Assembly: GCF_000262465.1 (NCBI RefSeq)
Contig: NZ_CM001489.1
Coordinates: forward strand, 6,657,894-6,721,893
From: Frankia sp. QA3
GTDB taxonomy: Bacteria; Actinomycetota; Actinomycetes; Frankiales; Frankiaceae
Direction of reading: 5' to 3'
Length of the DNA stretch: 64,000 bases
Notes under the pieces: model-generated
Seen by the model: the letters and a program-made list of their open reading frames with translations, nothing else
Databases searched by the model: none
Told to the model about the DNA's origin: nothing
Program-made: the position numbers and the translations under genes
Shown: positions 27,172-35,458 of the stretch, one piece after another
How the letters are laid out: the number at the start of each line of letters is the position of its first letter
How positions within the stretch are numbered: the first letter of the stretch is position 1

Positions 27172-28746
27172 ATGTCCACCGTCAGTCCATCGACGCCCGA
27201 ACGGGCCCGACGCCGGCACGGCAGCGCCCACGCGGGACGCGCCGCGCGCCGCGCCGGACGGCTGCGTTCAGCGGGGGCGCCGGCGGGGGAGGGCGGGGGA
27301 TCGCAGCCGGGGATGACCCGGCGCCTCACCGCGCTGCTCCCGCAGGGCCGCGGGCTGCCGATCGAGGACTGGACGGCCCGGCACACCCTCATGTGCCTGG
27401 TGCTGGCGATGCACCTGCCGGTCATCGTCGGCTACGCGATCTGGCAGGACCTGAGCCTCGCGCACGGGTTCCTGGCGGCGAGCCCGCCTGCCCTGCTGTT
27501 CGCCGCCGCGGTCGTGCCCGGCCGGCGCCGGGTCCGCGCCCTGGCCGCGAGCCTCGGCCTGCTGTGCTGCTCGGTCGTGTTCGTGCATGTCTCCGACGGC
27601 CTCACCCCGATGTACTTCCACTTCTTCGTGGTCGTGGCGCTGATCGCGCTGTATGAGGAGTGGACCGTCTACCTGCTGGCCATCGCGTTCGTGTTCGTCG
27701 CGAACCTGGCGATGGGAAACATCGTCAGCACCGGCGCGGCGGTGCTGGACAACGCCTGGCTGCTGGCCGGTCTGCACGCCGGCTTCATCTTCGCCCTCGC
27801 CTGCGCGCAGATGGTCTTCTGGCACTACAACGAGCAGTCCCGGCGGCGGGTGGAGCATTACCGCCAGCAACTCTACGAGGGCCAGCAGAGCCTGATGGCC
27901 CGGCTGGAAGAGACTGACCGCATCCGCAGCGACCTCGTCGCGACCGTGTCGCACGAGTTCCGCACGCCGCTGACCGGAATCCGAGGAAACTTGCTCACCA
28001 TCAAGCGGCGCCGCAGCCGGCTCTCCGACGCCCAGCTCGACGATCTGCTCGACGCCGCGGTGAACTACTCCGACCGGCTCTCCCGCCTGCTGGAGAACAT
28101 GCTGACGGCCGCCACGGCCACCGGCACGGACGAGACGACCATCGCCGACCTGCCCGAGGTCGTCCGGCATGTGATCGCCAACTTGTCTTACACGAGTTCG
28201 CCCAGCAGCATCACGGTGGACCTGCCGCCCGAACTGCCCGTGCGGATGGCGCGGCAGGCCCTCATCCAGGTGGTGGCGAACCTGGTCGACAACGCCCTGG
28301 TGCACTCCTGGCCGGGCGCGCCCGTGCGGCTGATCGCGGGCCGGGTCGGCGACGAGGTCGTGCTCCGCGTCCGCAACCCCGGGCCCGACCTCGATCCCGG
28401 CACGATCCGCCAGCTGTTCGAACCCTTCACCCAGCGGGACGGCACCGCCACCCGGCCCACGGACGGCGCCGGCATGGGGCTCTACGTCGTCCGGCGGCTC
28501 GTCGAGGTGCATGGCGGACGACTGCGGATGTCCTCGGAGAACGGTGAGATCATCGTCGAGGTCGACCTGTGGGCGGCCACCGCCCACGCGGCGCTCGCGC
28601 CCGAGCCGGAGGCGGCGCTGCCGGTGCCCATGCCGTTGCCCCGCAGCATCCGGACGGACGACGAGGAGCCGCGCGTGCCGCGGCTCACCAGCGGTCCGCT
28701 GGCCCGGGACGACATTCGATCGCTGCCCATGGACAAGCTCGGCTGA
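27172..28746 (+). CDS. membrane sensor histidine kinase (orphan)
   Basis: A 524-residue kinase. After a basic Ala/Arg-rich N-terminus there are about five membrane segments between residues 70 and 220 with no large extracytoplasmic loop, a short coiled region, a HisKA domain with the phospho-acceptor His261 (VSHEFRTPLTGIRGN), and an ATPase domain with N box (VANLVDNALVHS) and G box (GAGMGLYVVRRLVEVHGG). The C-terminal 60 residues are Pro/Glu/Arg-rich and probably disordered. No response regulator is adjacent, so the partner is elsewhere. TTGACA at 27125-27130 is a candidate -35. The membrane sensor resembles MASE-type domains, suggesting a membrane or small-ligand signal. Confidence 0.88.
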   Translation: MSTVSPSTPERARRRHGSAHAGRAARRAGRLRSAGAPAGEGGGSQPGMTRRLTALLPQGRGLPIEDWTARHTLMCLVLAMHLPVIVGYAIWQDLSLAHGFLAASPPALLFAAAVVPGRRRVRALAASLGLLCCSVVFVHVSDGLTPMYFHFFVVVALIALYEEWTVYLLAIAFVFVANLAMGNIVSTGAAVLDNAWLLAGLHAGFIFALACAQMVFWHYNEQSRRRVEHYRQQLYEGQQSLMARLEETDRIRSDLVATVSHEFRTPLTGIRGNLLTIKRRRSRLSDAQLDDLLDAAVNYSDRLSRLLENMLTAATATGTDETTIADLPEVVRHVIANLSYTSSPSSITVDLPPELPVRMARQALIQVVANLVDNALVHSWPGAPVRLIAGRVGDEVVLRVRNPGPDLDPGTIRQLFEPFTQRDGTATRPTDGAGMGLYVVRRLVEVHGGRLRMSSENGEIIVEVDLWAATAHAALAPEPEAALPVPMPLPRSIRTDDEEPRVPRLTSGPLARDDIRSLPMDKLG

Positions 28747-28989
28747 GCGGCAGCCAGGACGCCGGCTAGCCCGCGCCCCGGCTGCGAGCGGGCACCGCTT
28801 CACCCCCGCCGGGCGGGTCGGCTGGCGCGGTTTCTCGCAGGCATCGCCACGCCCAGCAGCGGGCGGCCCGCCGGGACCGGGCACCGGCAGCCGCGGCCCG
28901 TGCGGGGATCTCGCGGATGTGGGGCCCGAGCCGGGATCTGCCTGACGTGCTACCTACCGGGCCCCGGAGCACGGGCCCGCAACTCCACG

Positions 28990-29036
28990 AAAAATCCCGC
29001 CGCGAGCGGCCCGTCTGGGCGCCGCCCGCGGCGGGA
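28990..29036 (-). terminator. intrinsic terminator of the PASTA kinase gene
   Basis: Read on the minus strand, TCCCGCCGCG (29036-29027) pairs with CGCGGCGGGA (29004-28995) and is followed by a run of five T (28994-28990 region). It lies 38 bp past the kinase stop codon. This is the clearest intrinsic terminator in the window besides the ilv attenuator. The rest of 28747-28989 shows nothing supportable. Confidence 0.75.
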
Positions 29037-29097
29037 CTTCGTGGCCGTCGTGGGCGGCTGCCCCCCGCCGTCGTTACTTCGTGGCCGTCGTGGGCGG
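29036..29097 (-). repeat. 22-bp direct repeat straddling the kinase stop codon
   Basis: ACTTCGTGGCCGTCGTGGGCGG occurs at 29036-29057 and at 29076-29097, 40 bp apart. The second copy includes the first base of the stop-codon triplet and the last codons of the kinase; the first copy abuts the terminator stem. The 3' end of the gene has thus been partly duplicated. Confidence 0.85.
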
Positions 29098-31236
29098 TGC
29101 CGTCGTCGGCGCGGGCGCAGCCGTCGTCTGGGCAGGCGCCGGCTTCTTGGTGCAGGTCACCGTCAGCGTCACCGTGGTGGAGTGCCGCGGACGCTGCCCC
29201 GTCGGCGAGTACCCCGAGACACTGCTCGTCTCACCGTTGGCGCAGGCGCCGTTGACCGCCGTGGAGGTGAAGCCGGCCCAGTAGAGCTGCCACTTGCCGT
29301 CCGACTCCGACATCCCGGTGACGTTGGGGACCTGTGCGCAGTCCTCGACCTGCAGGCTGATGGCCGTGGTCTTGGCGACCTTGCCCGTCTTCGGGGACTG
29401 ATGGGCGACGTTGTCGGCCTTGCCGGTGTTGTAGCAGTCGTAGGTCTTGTTGATCTTCGTGAAGCCCGCGGACTTCAGAGTGCTCTCCGCCGTGTTGAGC
29501 GCGCTGCCCTCGGTGTTGGGGACCGTCGCCGTGCCGTCGTCGGTCGGCGAGGGCGATGGGCTGCTGCCCGCGGTCGGGCTGCTGGCCGGGGTCGTCGCCG
29601 CCGCGGAGGCGCCGACCGACGGGCTCGCGCCGGGTGAGGGGGAGCCCTTCGCTCCGGGCCGGACGGGGGCCGTCCCGGGGGCACTGCCGTCGACGCCGCT
29701 GGCGATGCCGGGCACCCCCGCCCCCGGGGAGCCGTCGGCCGGGCTGCCCGCGCTCGGATCCGCCGAGGCGGCGACGGTGCGATCGGCGGACAGCGCCGTG
29801 TCGGTGTTGCCGCCGGAGGCGAGCGCCCAGCCGCCAGCCCCGGCGACGAGGGCGACGACGAGACCGGCACCGGCCGCGATCCGGCTGCGTCGGCGCCGGT
29901 CGGCGGCCGCCCGCGACCCGCCGCCGGCGCTGCCGCCGGCCGCGCCGGGCTGCTTGCTGGCCGGGATCGCCGACATGACCGTGTTCGTGTCGGCGGCGGG
30001 GCCGCCGGAGCGGGCGGGGACACGAACCGCGGGGCTCATCCCGGTCGGCGCGTCGCTGTCCCATCCGCCGCGGCCGCCACCCTGGGCGCCGGTCATCGGG
30101 GCGATTCTGGTGTGCTCGGCGTCGCCGCCGTCCCAGCCGTTGACCTTCGTCGCGGCTGCGGTCAGGCTGCCCGCGATCTGAGTGTGCTCGAGGTCGTTCC
30201 AGCCACCGGCGCCCGCGGCCGCCCCGACGCCAGCCGCCGCGGCGGCGGGCCGGATCACCCGCTGGGTGCCGGTCGGCGCTGCCGGCCGCTCGCCGGCCCG
30301 CCGGTCGTAGGCGCCGGTCGGCGCGGACTCGTCGAGGTCCTCACCGTGCCCCGGGCGCGCCGCGGCGCCGCGACGGTCGCGACCGTCGGGGCGGGCGCCG
30401 AGGCCGCCGCCGACGCCGCGCAGGCTGGCCTCGAGCGCGTCGCTGAGGTCGTCGGCCGCGTCGGCGGCGCTCGCAGGTCGTTGCCTCGGGGACTTGGCGA
30501 GCATGCCGGCGAGCACGTCCCACACCGGTGCCGGCACACCCGCGATGGGCAGCGGGTCGTCCTCCCGGTGCGCCCGCAGCAGTTCCGCGGGGTTCGTCGA
30601 GTCGAACGGCGGTGATCCGGCGAGGAGCTCGTAGAGCACGACCCCGGCCGAGTAGACGTCGGCTGCGGGGGTCGGGGGGGCGCCGGTTCCGAGCTCGGGC
30701 GCCATGTAGAGGGGGGTGCCGATCGGCCCGGTTGCGTTGATCCGGGACGGCGTGCTGATCACGCGGGCGATGCCGAAGTCGGTGAGACGCACGATCGGGC
30801 GGTCGGGCTGCGAGGTGTCGATGAGGATGTTCTCGGGTTTGACATCTCGGTGGACGATCCCGGCGGCGTGCACGCTGTCGAGGGCCCACAGGGTGCCGAC
30901 CGCGAGCCGGACCGCCTCCTGCGCGGGTCGCGGGCCGAATTCGCGCAGGTGCGCCCGTAGATCCGGGCCCTCGACGAGGTCCATCACGATGGCCAGTGCG
31001 TCCGGCTCGTTGACGAGGTCGCGGACCGCGACCAGATCGGGGCTGTCGAGATCGACGAGGAGATCCCACTCCCGCAGGAACCGGTCGACGATCTCCGGAT
31101 CGTCCGCGAGCTCGGGACGCAGCACCTTGATGGCCACGGGGGCGCCGTCCTGGACCCGGACACCTCGCCAGACCTGGCCGGTCGTACCCTGCCCGAGCAC
31201 CTCGTGCAGCACGTACCGCGAACCCAGTTTGCGCAC
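29074..31236 (-). CDS. PASTA-domain Ser/Thr protein kinase
   Basis: A 720-residue membrane kinase. Residues about 8-270 form a Hanks-type kinase with the Gly loop GQGTTGQV, VAIKVL lysine, HRDVKPEN catalytic loop, DFG and APE. A long Ala/Gly/Pro-rich linker leads to one membrane helix at about 454-472 (IAAGAGLVVALVAGAGGWAL). The outer part has a Pro/Ser linker and two PASTA-like domains (VPNTEGSALNTAESTLKSAGF; VPNVTGMSESDGKWQLYWAGF) with paired cysteines, then a Thr/Pro tail. PASTA domains bind peptidoglycan fragments or beta-lactams. Unlike PknB it is not in the division cluster. GTG 31236 has AAGGAGGG upstream. It converges on the histidine kinase gene. Confidence 0.93.
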   Translation of the reverse strand: MRKLGSRYVLHEVLGQGTTGQVWRGVRVQDGAPVAIKVLRPELADDPEIVDRFLREWDLLVDLDSPDLVAVRDLVNEPDALAIVMDLVEGPDLRAHLREFGPRPAQEAVRLAVGTLWALDSVHAAGIVHRDVKPENILIDTSQPDRPIVRLTDFGIARVISTPSRINATGPIGTPLYMAPELGTGAPPTPAADVYSAGVVLYELLAGSPPFDSTNPAELLRAHREDDPLPIAGVPAPVWDVLAGMLAKSPRQRPASAADAADDLSDALEASLRGVGGGLGARPDGRDRRGAAARPGHGEDLDESAPTGAYDRRAGERPAAPTGTQRVIRPAAAAAGVGAAAGAGGWNDLEHTQIAGSLTAAATKVNGWDGGDAEHTRIAPMTGAQGGGRGGWDSDAPTGMSPAVRVPARSGGPAADTNTVMSAIPASKQPGAAGGSAGGGSRAAADRRRRSRIAAGAGLVVALVAGAGGWALASGGNTDTALSADRTVAASADPSAGSPADGSPGAGVPGIASGVDGSAPGTAPVRPGAKGSPSPGASPSVGASAAATTPASSPTAGSSPSPSPTDDGTATVPNTEGSALNTAESTLKSAGFTKINKTYDCYNTGKADNVAHQSPKTGKVAKTTAISLQVEDCAQVPNVTGMSESDGKWQLYWAGFTSTAVNGACANGETSSVSGYSPTGQRPRHSTTVTLTVTCTKKPAPAQTTAAPAPTTAPPTTATK

Positions 31237-31364
31237 CGCGCCCTGTCCCTCCTTGGCGCCGCACGAGGCGGCCGAACCTACGACGGCGCCGCCGCGGGCG
31301 AGGACCGCCCATCCACGCGGAACCCGAAGAGTCCTCCGGACGGGCGCACCCAGTGCGCGGGCGA

Positions 31365-31410
31365 CTTATATCGCTTGCTCGCTGGATGGCAAATGACCCC
31401 ATCGGGTCAT
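31365..31410 (-). promoter_or_regulatory. promoter of the PASTA kinase gene with adjoining palindrome
   Basis: On the minus strand TTGCCA (31392-31387), a 16-bp spacer and TATAAG (31370-31365) make a good promoter, giving a leader of about 120 nt. Directly upstream of the -35 lies ATGACCC-CATC-GGGTCAT (31393-31410), a perfect 7-bp inverted repeat that could be an operator. No other feature is seen in 31237-31703. Confidence 0.55.
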
Positions 31411-31703
31411 CCGGCCTACTTCTCCGATCATCCGAGACGGACGACTCGAACAGGCTACGACGTCGGAAAGCCACTCCCTGCGGCGGGGGAGACCCACGCC
31501 ACTGGGACACCGCAACGGTCCCAACGGGCGTAGTCCGCGTGCCGTTCGGTTGTGGGGCCCGATCGGGGCATCCGCAATGTCTAGAAAGCCAGGACAAGTG
31601 GGGGAAACGTGTCTGCGCGGTCACGTCGGCCGTTCGCGGGACCCGGCCGGACCGGCGGGCCAGCCGATCTCCGGTGGCCCGGAGTTGACGACGGGTGGAT
31701 CGC

Positions 31704-32411
31704 TTAGTCGACGACCGATGTCGACAGCCGCGCCGCCGCGGCGAGCACGGCCGCACCGTGCCGGCGCCCCGGAGATCGGGTCAGGCGCTCCAGCGGGCCG
31801 GACAGCGACACCGCCGCGATCACCGTCCCGGACTCACCGCGGACCGGCGCGGACACCGACGCCAGGCCGGTCTCCCGTTCGCCGACGCTCTCGGCCCAGC
31901 CCCGCTCGCGCACCAGGGTGAGCGTCCCGGCGTCGAACGGCGCGGCGGTGAGCAGGTCGGGCTCGGGATGATCTGCGAAGGCGAGCAGGACCTGCGCCCC
32001 GGATCCCGCCGTCATCGGCAGCGCCGCGCCGACCGGAACCGTGTCGCGCAGGCCGCTCGCCCGCTCGGAGGCGGCCACGCACAGCCGCAGGGCCCCGCGC
32101 CGGACGTAGAGCTGGGTGCTTTCGCCGGTGACGTCGCGCAGGTCGGTCAGGACCCGGTCGGCCCGGTCGAGCACGTCCCAGGGCAGCGGGGTGGCCACCC
32201 CGGCCGCCAGCCGCGGGCCGGCGACGAACCGGCCGGCGCTGTCCCGCCCGATGAGGCGGTGAACCTCGAGCGCGCTGGCCAGGCGGTGCGCGGTCGCACG
32301 GGTGAGCCCGGTCCGGGCCACCAGGTCGGCGAGGGCGGCCGGCCCCTGCTCCACGGCGGCCAGGACGAGTGCCGCTTTGTCCAGGACCCCGACTCCGCTA
32401 AGCTGTTTCAT
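31704..32411 (-). CDS. ndgR: IclR-family regulator, NdgR type
   Basis: A 235-residue IclR protein: N-terminal winged helix (LDKAALVLAAVEQGPAALADLVARTGLTRATAHRLASALE, residues about 9-50) and C-terminal ligand domain with GESTQLYVRRGALRLCVAASE and the ending SLSGPLERL. Its divergent position beside leuCD and its sequence match actinobacterial NdgR/LtbR, which control leuCD and other amino acid genes. The ATG at 32411 starts the domain; the frame stays open far upstream on the strand opposite leuC and leuD, but that extension has no protein character. The symbol is by context and similarity from memory. Confidence 0.85.
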   Translation of the reverse strand: MKQLSGVGVLDKAALVLAAVEQGPAALADLVARTGLTRATAHRLASALEVHRLIGRDSAGRFVAGPRLAAGVATPLPWDVLDRADRVLTDLRDVTGESTQLYVRRGALRLCVAASERASGLRDTVPVGAALPMTAGSGAQVLLAFADHPEPDLLTAAPFDAGTLTLVRERGWAESVGERETGLASVSAPVRGESGTVIAAVSLSGPLERLTRSPGRRHGAAVLAAAARLSTSVVD

Positions 32412-32425
32412 AGCCTGATACTGAC

Positions 32426-32442
32426 ATCCCATATGGTGGGAT
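32426..32442. promoter_or_regulatory. candidate NdgR operator between ndgR and leuC
   Basis: ATCCCATATGGTGGGAT is a 17-bp inverted repeat (ATCCCA / TGGGAT, 5-bp centre) located 15 bp from the ndgR start and about 105 bp before leuC. IclR proteins typically bind such sites and autoregulate. CTGACA at 32421-32426 may be a leuC -35. Confidence 0.55.
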
Positions 32443-32546
32443 AGCAAGATCGGGAAATGGCGCGATACCGATCGCGGCACGACCCCGATCGCAGGACTGT
32501 GGGACGACCGCGCGGGCAGCTCGCCCGGCGCAGGAGGGGAGTGGCC

Positions 32547-33944
32547 ATGGGGCGCACACTCGCGGAGAAGGTCTGGGACGCCCACGTGGTGCGCCGCGTC
32601 GACGGTGAACCGGATCTGCTTTACATCGACCTGCACCTCGTGCACGAGGTCACCTCGCCGCAGGCGTTCGAGGCGCTGCGGCTGGCCGGGCGGCCGGTAC
32701 GCCGCCCCGACCTGACCCTCGCCACCGAGGACCACAACGTGCCGACCACGAACACGCTGGCGCCGATCGCGGACCCGATCTCCGCCGCCCAGGTCGAGAC
32801 GCTGCGCAAGAACTGCGCGGAGTTCGGGGTGCGGCTGTACCCGATGAACGACCCCGGTCAGGGCATCGTCCACGTCGTGGGCCCGCAGCTCGGGCTGTCC
32901 CAGCCGGGGATGACGATCGTGTGCGGCGACAGCCACACCTCCACCCACGGCGCGTTCGGGGCGCTGGCCTTCGGCATCGGCACCAGTCAGGTCGAGCATG
33001 TGCTCGCGACCCAGACGCTGCCGCAGCGCCGACCGAAGACGATGGCGGTCACGGTCGAGGGCGACCTGCCGGCCGGCGTCACCGCGAAGGACCTCATCCT
33101 GGCGATCATCGCCCGGATCGGCACCGGCGGCGGCGCCGGGCACATCATCGAGTACCGCGGTGCGGCGGTCCGGGGCCTGTCGATGGAGGGCCGGATGACC
33201 GTCTGCAACATGTCCATCGAGGCCGGGGCGCGCGCCGGGATGATCGCTCCCGACGACACGACGTTCGAGTACCTCGCCGGCCGGGCGCACGCCGCCACCG
33301 GGCCGGCCTGGGACGAGGCCGTGGCCTACTGGCGCACGCTGGCCTCGGACGACGACGCCGTGTTCGACCGGGAGGTCGTCATCGACGCCGCCAGCCTCAC
33401 CCCGTACGTGACCTGGGGGACCAACCCGGGTCAGGCGGCGCCGCTGGGCTCGCGGATTCCCGCGCCCGCCGACTACGCGGACCCGGCCGCGCGGGCGTCC
33501 GTCGAGCGCGCCCTGGCCTACATGGGCCTCACGGCGGGCGTGCCGCTGTCCGAGGTGGCCGTCGACACGGTGTTCATCGGCTCCTGCACCAACGGCCGCA
33601 TCAGCGACCTGCGGGCCGCGGCCGACGTGCTGCGGGGCCGACGGGTGGCCGACGGCGTCCGGGCCCTGGTCGTCCCCGGGTCGATGCAGGTCAAGGCGGA
33701 GGCCGAGGCGGAGGGGCTGGATGAGGTCTTTCGGGCCGCCGGCGCGCAGTGGCGTAGCGCCGGATGCTCGATGTGCCTCGGGATGAACCCGGACACGCTG
33801 CGCCCGGGGGAGCGCAGCGCCTCCACGTCGAACCGGAACTTCGAGGGGCGCCAGGGACCCGGTGGGCGGACCCACCTCGTCTCCCCGGCGGTCGCCGCTG
33901 CCACCGCGGTCACCGGCCGGCTCACCGCCCCGGCGCAGCTGTAG
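32547..33944 (+). CDS. leuC: 3-isopropylmalate dehydratase, large subunit
   Basis: LeuC, with LeuD, isomerises 2- to 3-isopropylmalate through a [4Fe-4S] cluster; the same enzyme acts on citramalate. The 465-residue protein has the N-terminal signature (GRTLAEKVWDAHVVRR), the active-site VCGDSHTSTHGAFGALAFGIGTS, and the three cluster cysteines in FIGSCTNGR and CSMCLGMNPD. ATG 32547 has AGGAGGGG upstream. It precedes leuD by 96 bp and is divergent from the NdgR gene, which probably controls it. Confidence 0.97.
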   Translation: MGRTLAEKVWDAHVVRRVDGEPDLLYIDLHLVHEVTSPQAFEALRLAGRPVRRPDLTLATEDHNVPTTNTLAPIADPISAAQVETLRKNCAEFGVRLYPMNDPGQGIVHVVGPQLGLSQPGMTIVCGDSHTSTHGAFGALAFGIGTSQVEHVLATQTLPQRRPKTMAVTVEGDLPAGVTAKDLILAIIARIGTGGGAGHIIEYRGAAVRGLSMEGRMTVCNMSIEAGARAGMIAPDDTTFEYLAGRAHAATGPAWDEAVAYWRTLASDDDAVFDREVVIDAASLTPYVTWGTNPGQAAPLGSRIPAPADYADPAARASVERALAYMGLTAGVPLSEVAVDTVFIGSCTNGRISDLRAAADVLRGRRVADGVRALVVPGSMQVKAEAEAEGLDEVFRAAGAQWRSAGCSMCLGMNPDTLRPGERSASTSNRNFEGRQGPGGRTHLVSPAVAAATAVTGRLTAPAQL

Positions 33945-34040
33945 GCCGCACCTGCGCGGTCGCCGTTCGGCATCGAGCTGCGCCGCGACCGCGACCGCCA
34001 TCCTGATCACGACTTCGTCCAGAGGGGAGCGTTTCCGGCG

Positions 34041-34628
34041 ATGGAGGCGTTCACGATCCACACCGGTCGGGCCGTGCCGCTGCGGCGCAGCGACGTCGAC
34101 ACCGACCAGATCATTCCGAGCGAGTGGCTCAAGCGCATCGAGCGCACCGGGTTCGGTGCCGGCCTGTTCTCCGAATGGCGGGCCGATGAGGGCTTCGTGT
34201 TCAACAACCCGGCCTACGCCGGGGCGTCGATCCTGGTCGCGGGCCCCGACTTCGGCACCGGCTCGTCGCGTGAGCACGCCGTGTGGGCGCTGCAGGACTA
34301 CGGCTTCCGGGCGGTGATCTCCCCCCGGTTCGCCGACATCTTCCGGGGCAACGCGCTCGGCAACGGGCTGCTGCCGGTGCAGCTGCCGGCGGAGACGGTC
34401 GAGGCCCTGCAGACGGCCGCGGAGCAGGACCCGACGGTCGAGATCACCGTTGACCTGGCCGCCCGCGAGGTGCGGGGAGCCGGCCTGGTCGCCCCGTTCG
34501 AACTCGACGACTTCACCCGCTGGCGGCTCATGGAGGGGCTCGACGACGTCGGCCTGACGCTGCGGCACGAGGAGCTGATCACCGGCTTCGAGACGACCCG
34601 GCCGGCCTGGCTGCCCTCGGTGGCGTAG
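34041..34628 (+). CDS. leuD: 3-isopropylmalate dehydratase, small subunit
   Basis: A 195-residue swivel-domain partner of LeuC. It shows RRSDVDTDQIIPSEWLKRIERTGFG, the conserved GPDFGTGSSREHAVWALQDYGFRAVISPRFADIFRGNALGNGLLPV and normal length. The ATG at 34041 has GAGGGGAG upstream. It is co-transcribed with leuC. Confidence 0.97.
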   Translation: MEAFTIHTGRAVPLRRSDVDTDQIIPSEWLKRIERTGFGAGLFSEWRADEGFVFNNPAYAGASILVAGPDFGTGSSREHAVWALQDYGFRAVISPRFADIFRGNALGNGLLPVQLPAETVEALQTAAEQDPTVEITVDLAAREVRGAGLVAPFELDDFTRWRLMEGLDDVGLTLRHEELITGFETTRPAWLPSVA

Positions 34629-34736
34629 CGCCCGTGGGCCCGGCCGTCGCGCCGTCGGCGGCCGCCCCCGGCTGCGTCCCCGCGCCGGCCGGGCAGAGCG
34701 CTGCAGCACGGCCGATGTGCGGCCTCCACCCAGGTG

Positions 34737-34772
34737 TCGACCCCGATGTGATCAATATCACATCGGGGTCGA
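34737..34772. promoter_or_regulatory. 16-bp-arm palindrome containing a Crp-type site
   Basis: TCGACCCCGATGTGAT (34737-34752) and ATCACATCGGGGTCGA (34757-34772) are perfect inverted repeats around CAAT. The centre reads TGTGATCAATATCACA, an exact match to the Crp/GlxR half-sites TGTGA-N6-TCACA. As RNA it would be a very stable hairpin, so it could also end the leuCD transcript. No T-run follows. Confidence 0.65.
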
Positions 34773-35058
34773 TGTGTGAACGGGTCGGACCGAGTAGGCG
34801 GTCGATGACCGACCGGCGCAGCCCGGTCCATCATCGCCTGTGGCGTTTGGTTGATTACGTAGCAGAGTTGGGCCCGCGGCGGCGGAGGCGGCCGGCTACC
34901 AAAGCGTGACATTGGGCCCAAAAAAACGGACGCCTCTCGCTACTCAACGTGATGAATCTACCGGATGGTCTGTGCCGGTCGTACAGCACGCATCCCGTCG
35001 CCCACTGGCGCGAACCCGTTGACGTGCGGGTTTGTGTGACGCGACACGGTCGCGGGAA

Positions 35059-35087
35059 TTGCCCTCGACAGTGGAGATGCCTACGGT
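35059..35087 (+). promoter_or_regulatory. promoter of the HU gene
   Basis: TTGCCC (35059-35064), a 17-bp spacer, and TACGGT (35082-35087) give a start near 35094 and a leader of about 60 nt. Confidence 0.5.
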
Positions 35088-35152
35088 GCAGCGCAGTGTG
35101 ATGCCCGATCTGCTCCCCACCCCGCGCCTGCGGGGGGCGTCCGGAGGTTGTC

Positions 35153-35437
35153 GTGAACAAGTCCCAGTTGGTTGACCGCATCGCCCAGCAGATCGAGGGC
35201 GGACGGTCGAATGCCACCAAAGCCGTCGACGCCGTGTTCGACGCTATTCAGGAGGCCGTCGCCAGTGGTGAGAAGGTGACCATCACCGGCTTCGGCGTGT
35301 TCGAGCGGGTGGAGCGCGCCGCCCGCACCGGGCGCAACCCGGCGACGGGCGAGCCCGTGCATGTCGCGGCCTCGGTGGTGCCGAAGTTCCGGCCCGGCTC
35401 CGAGTTCAAGTCGAGCGTTTCGGCGAGCGGCGACTGA
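35153..35437 (+). CDS. HU-family DNA-binding protein
   Basis: A 94-residue HU protein that bends and packs DNA: MNKSQLVDRIAQQIEGG...KAVDAVFDAIQEAVASGEKVTITGFGVFERVERAARTGRNPATGEPV, with the beta-arm RTGRNPATGE and PKFRPG. It lacks the long Lys/Ala-rich tail of the mycobacterial/streptomycete HupB, so it is the short form (HupA-like). GTG 35153 follows GGAGG at 35143-35147. It converges on ppk with only 21 bp between the stops. Confidence 0.95.
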   Translation: MNKSQLVDRIAQQIEGGRSNATKAVDAVFDAIQEAVASGEKVTITGFGVFERVERAARTGRNPATGEPVHVAASVVPKFRPGSEFKSSVSASGD

Positions 35438-35458
35438 TCCGCGGTGCGGGCGCCGGAG

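Larger units (their letters stand above)
34629..35152. other. 524-bp intergenic region between leuD and the HU gene
   Basis: It holds the large palindrome at 34737, a seven-A run at 34920-34926 next to TTGGGCCCAA, and the HU promoter near 35059. The A/T-rich stretch 34820-34980 contrasts with the neighbourhood. No gene is supported. Confidence 0.5.

Noticed and set aside
31704..34709. A 1001-residue minus-strand frame extending the IclR gene through leuC and leuD
   Set aside because: Only the last 235 residues have protein character; the upstream part is antisense to leuCD.
34916..34930. A-run next to TTGGGCCCAA as a minus-strand terminator
   Set aside because: On the minus strand no stem precedes the T-run in the right order, and no minus-strand gene ends there.
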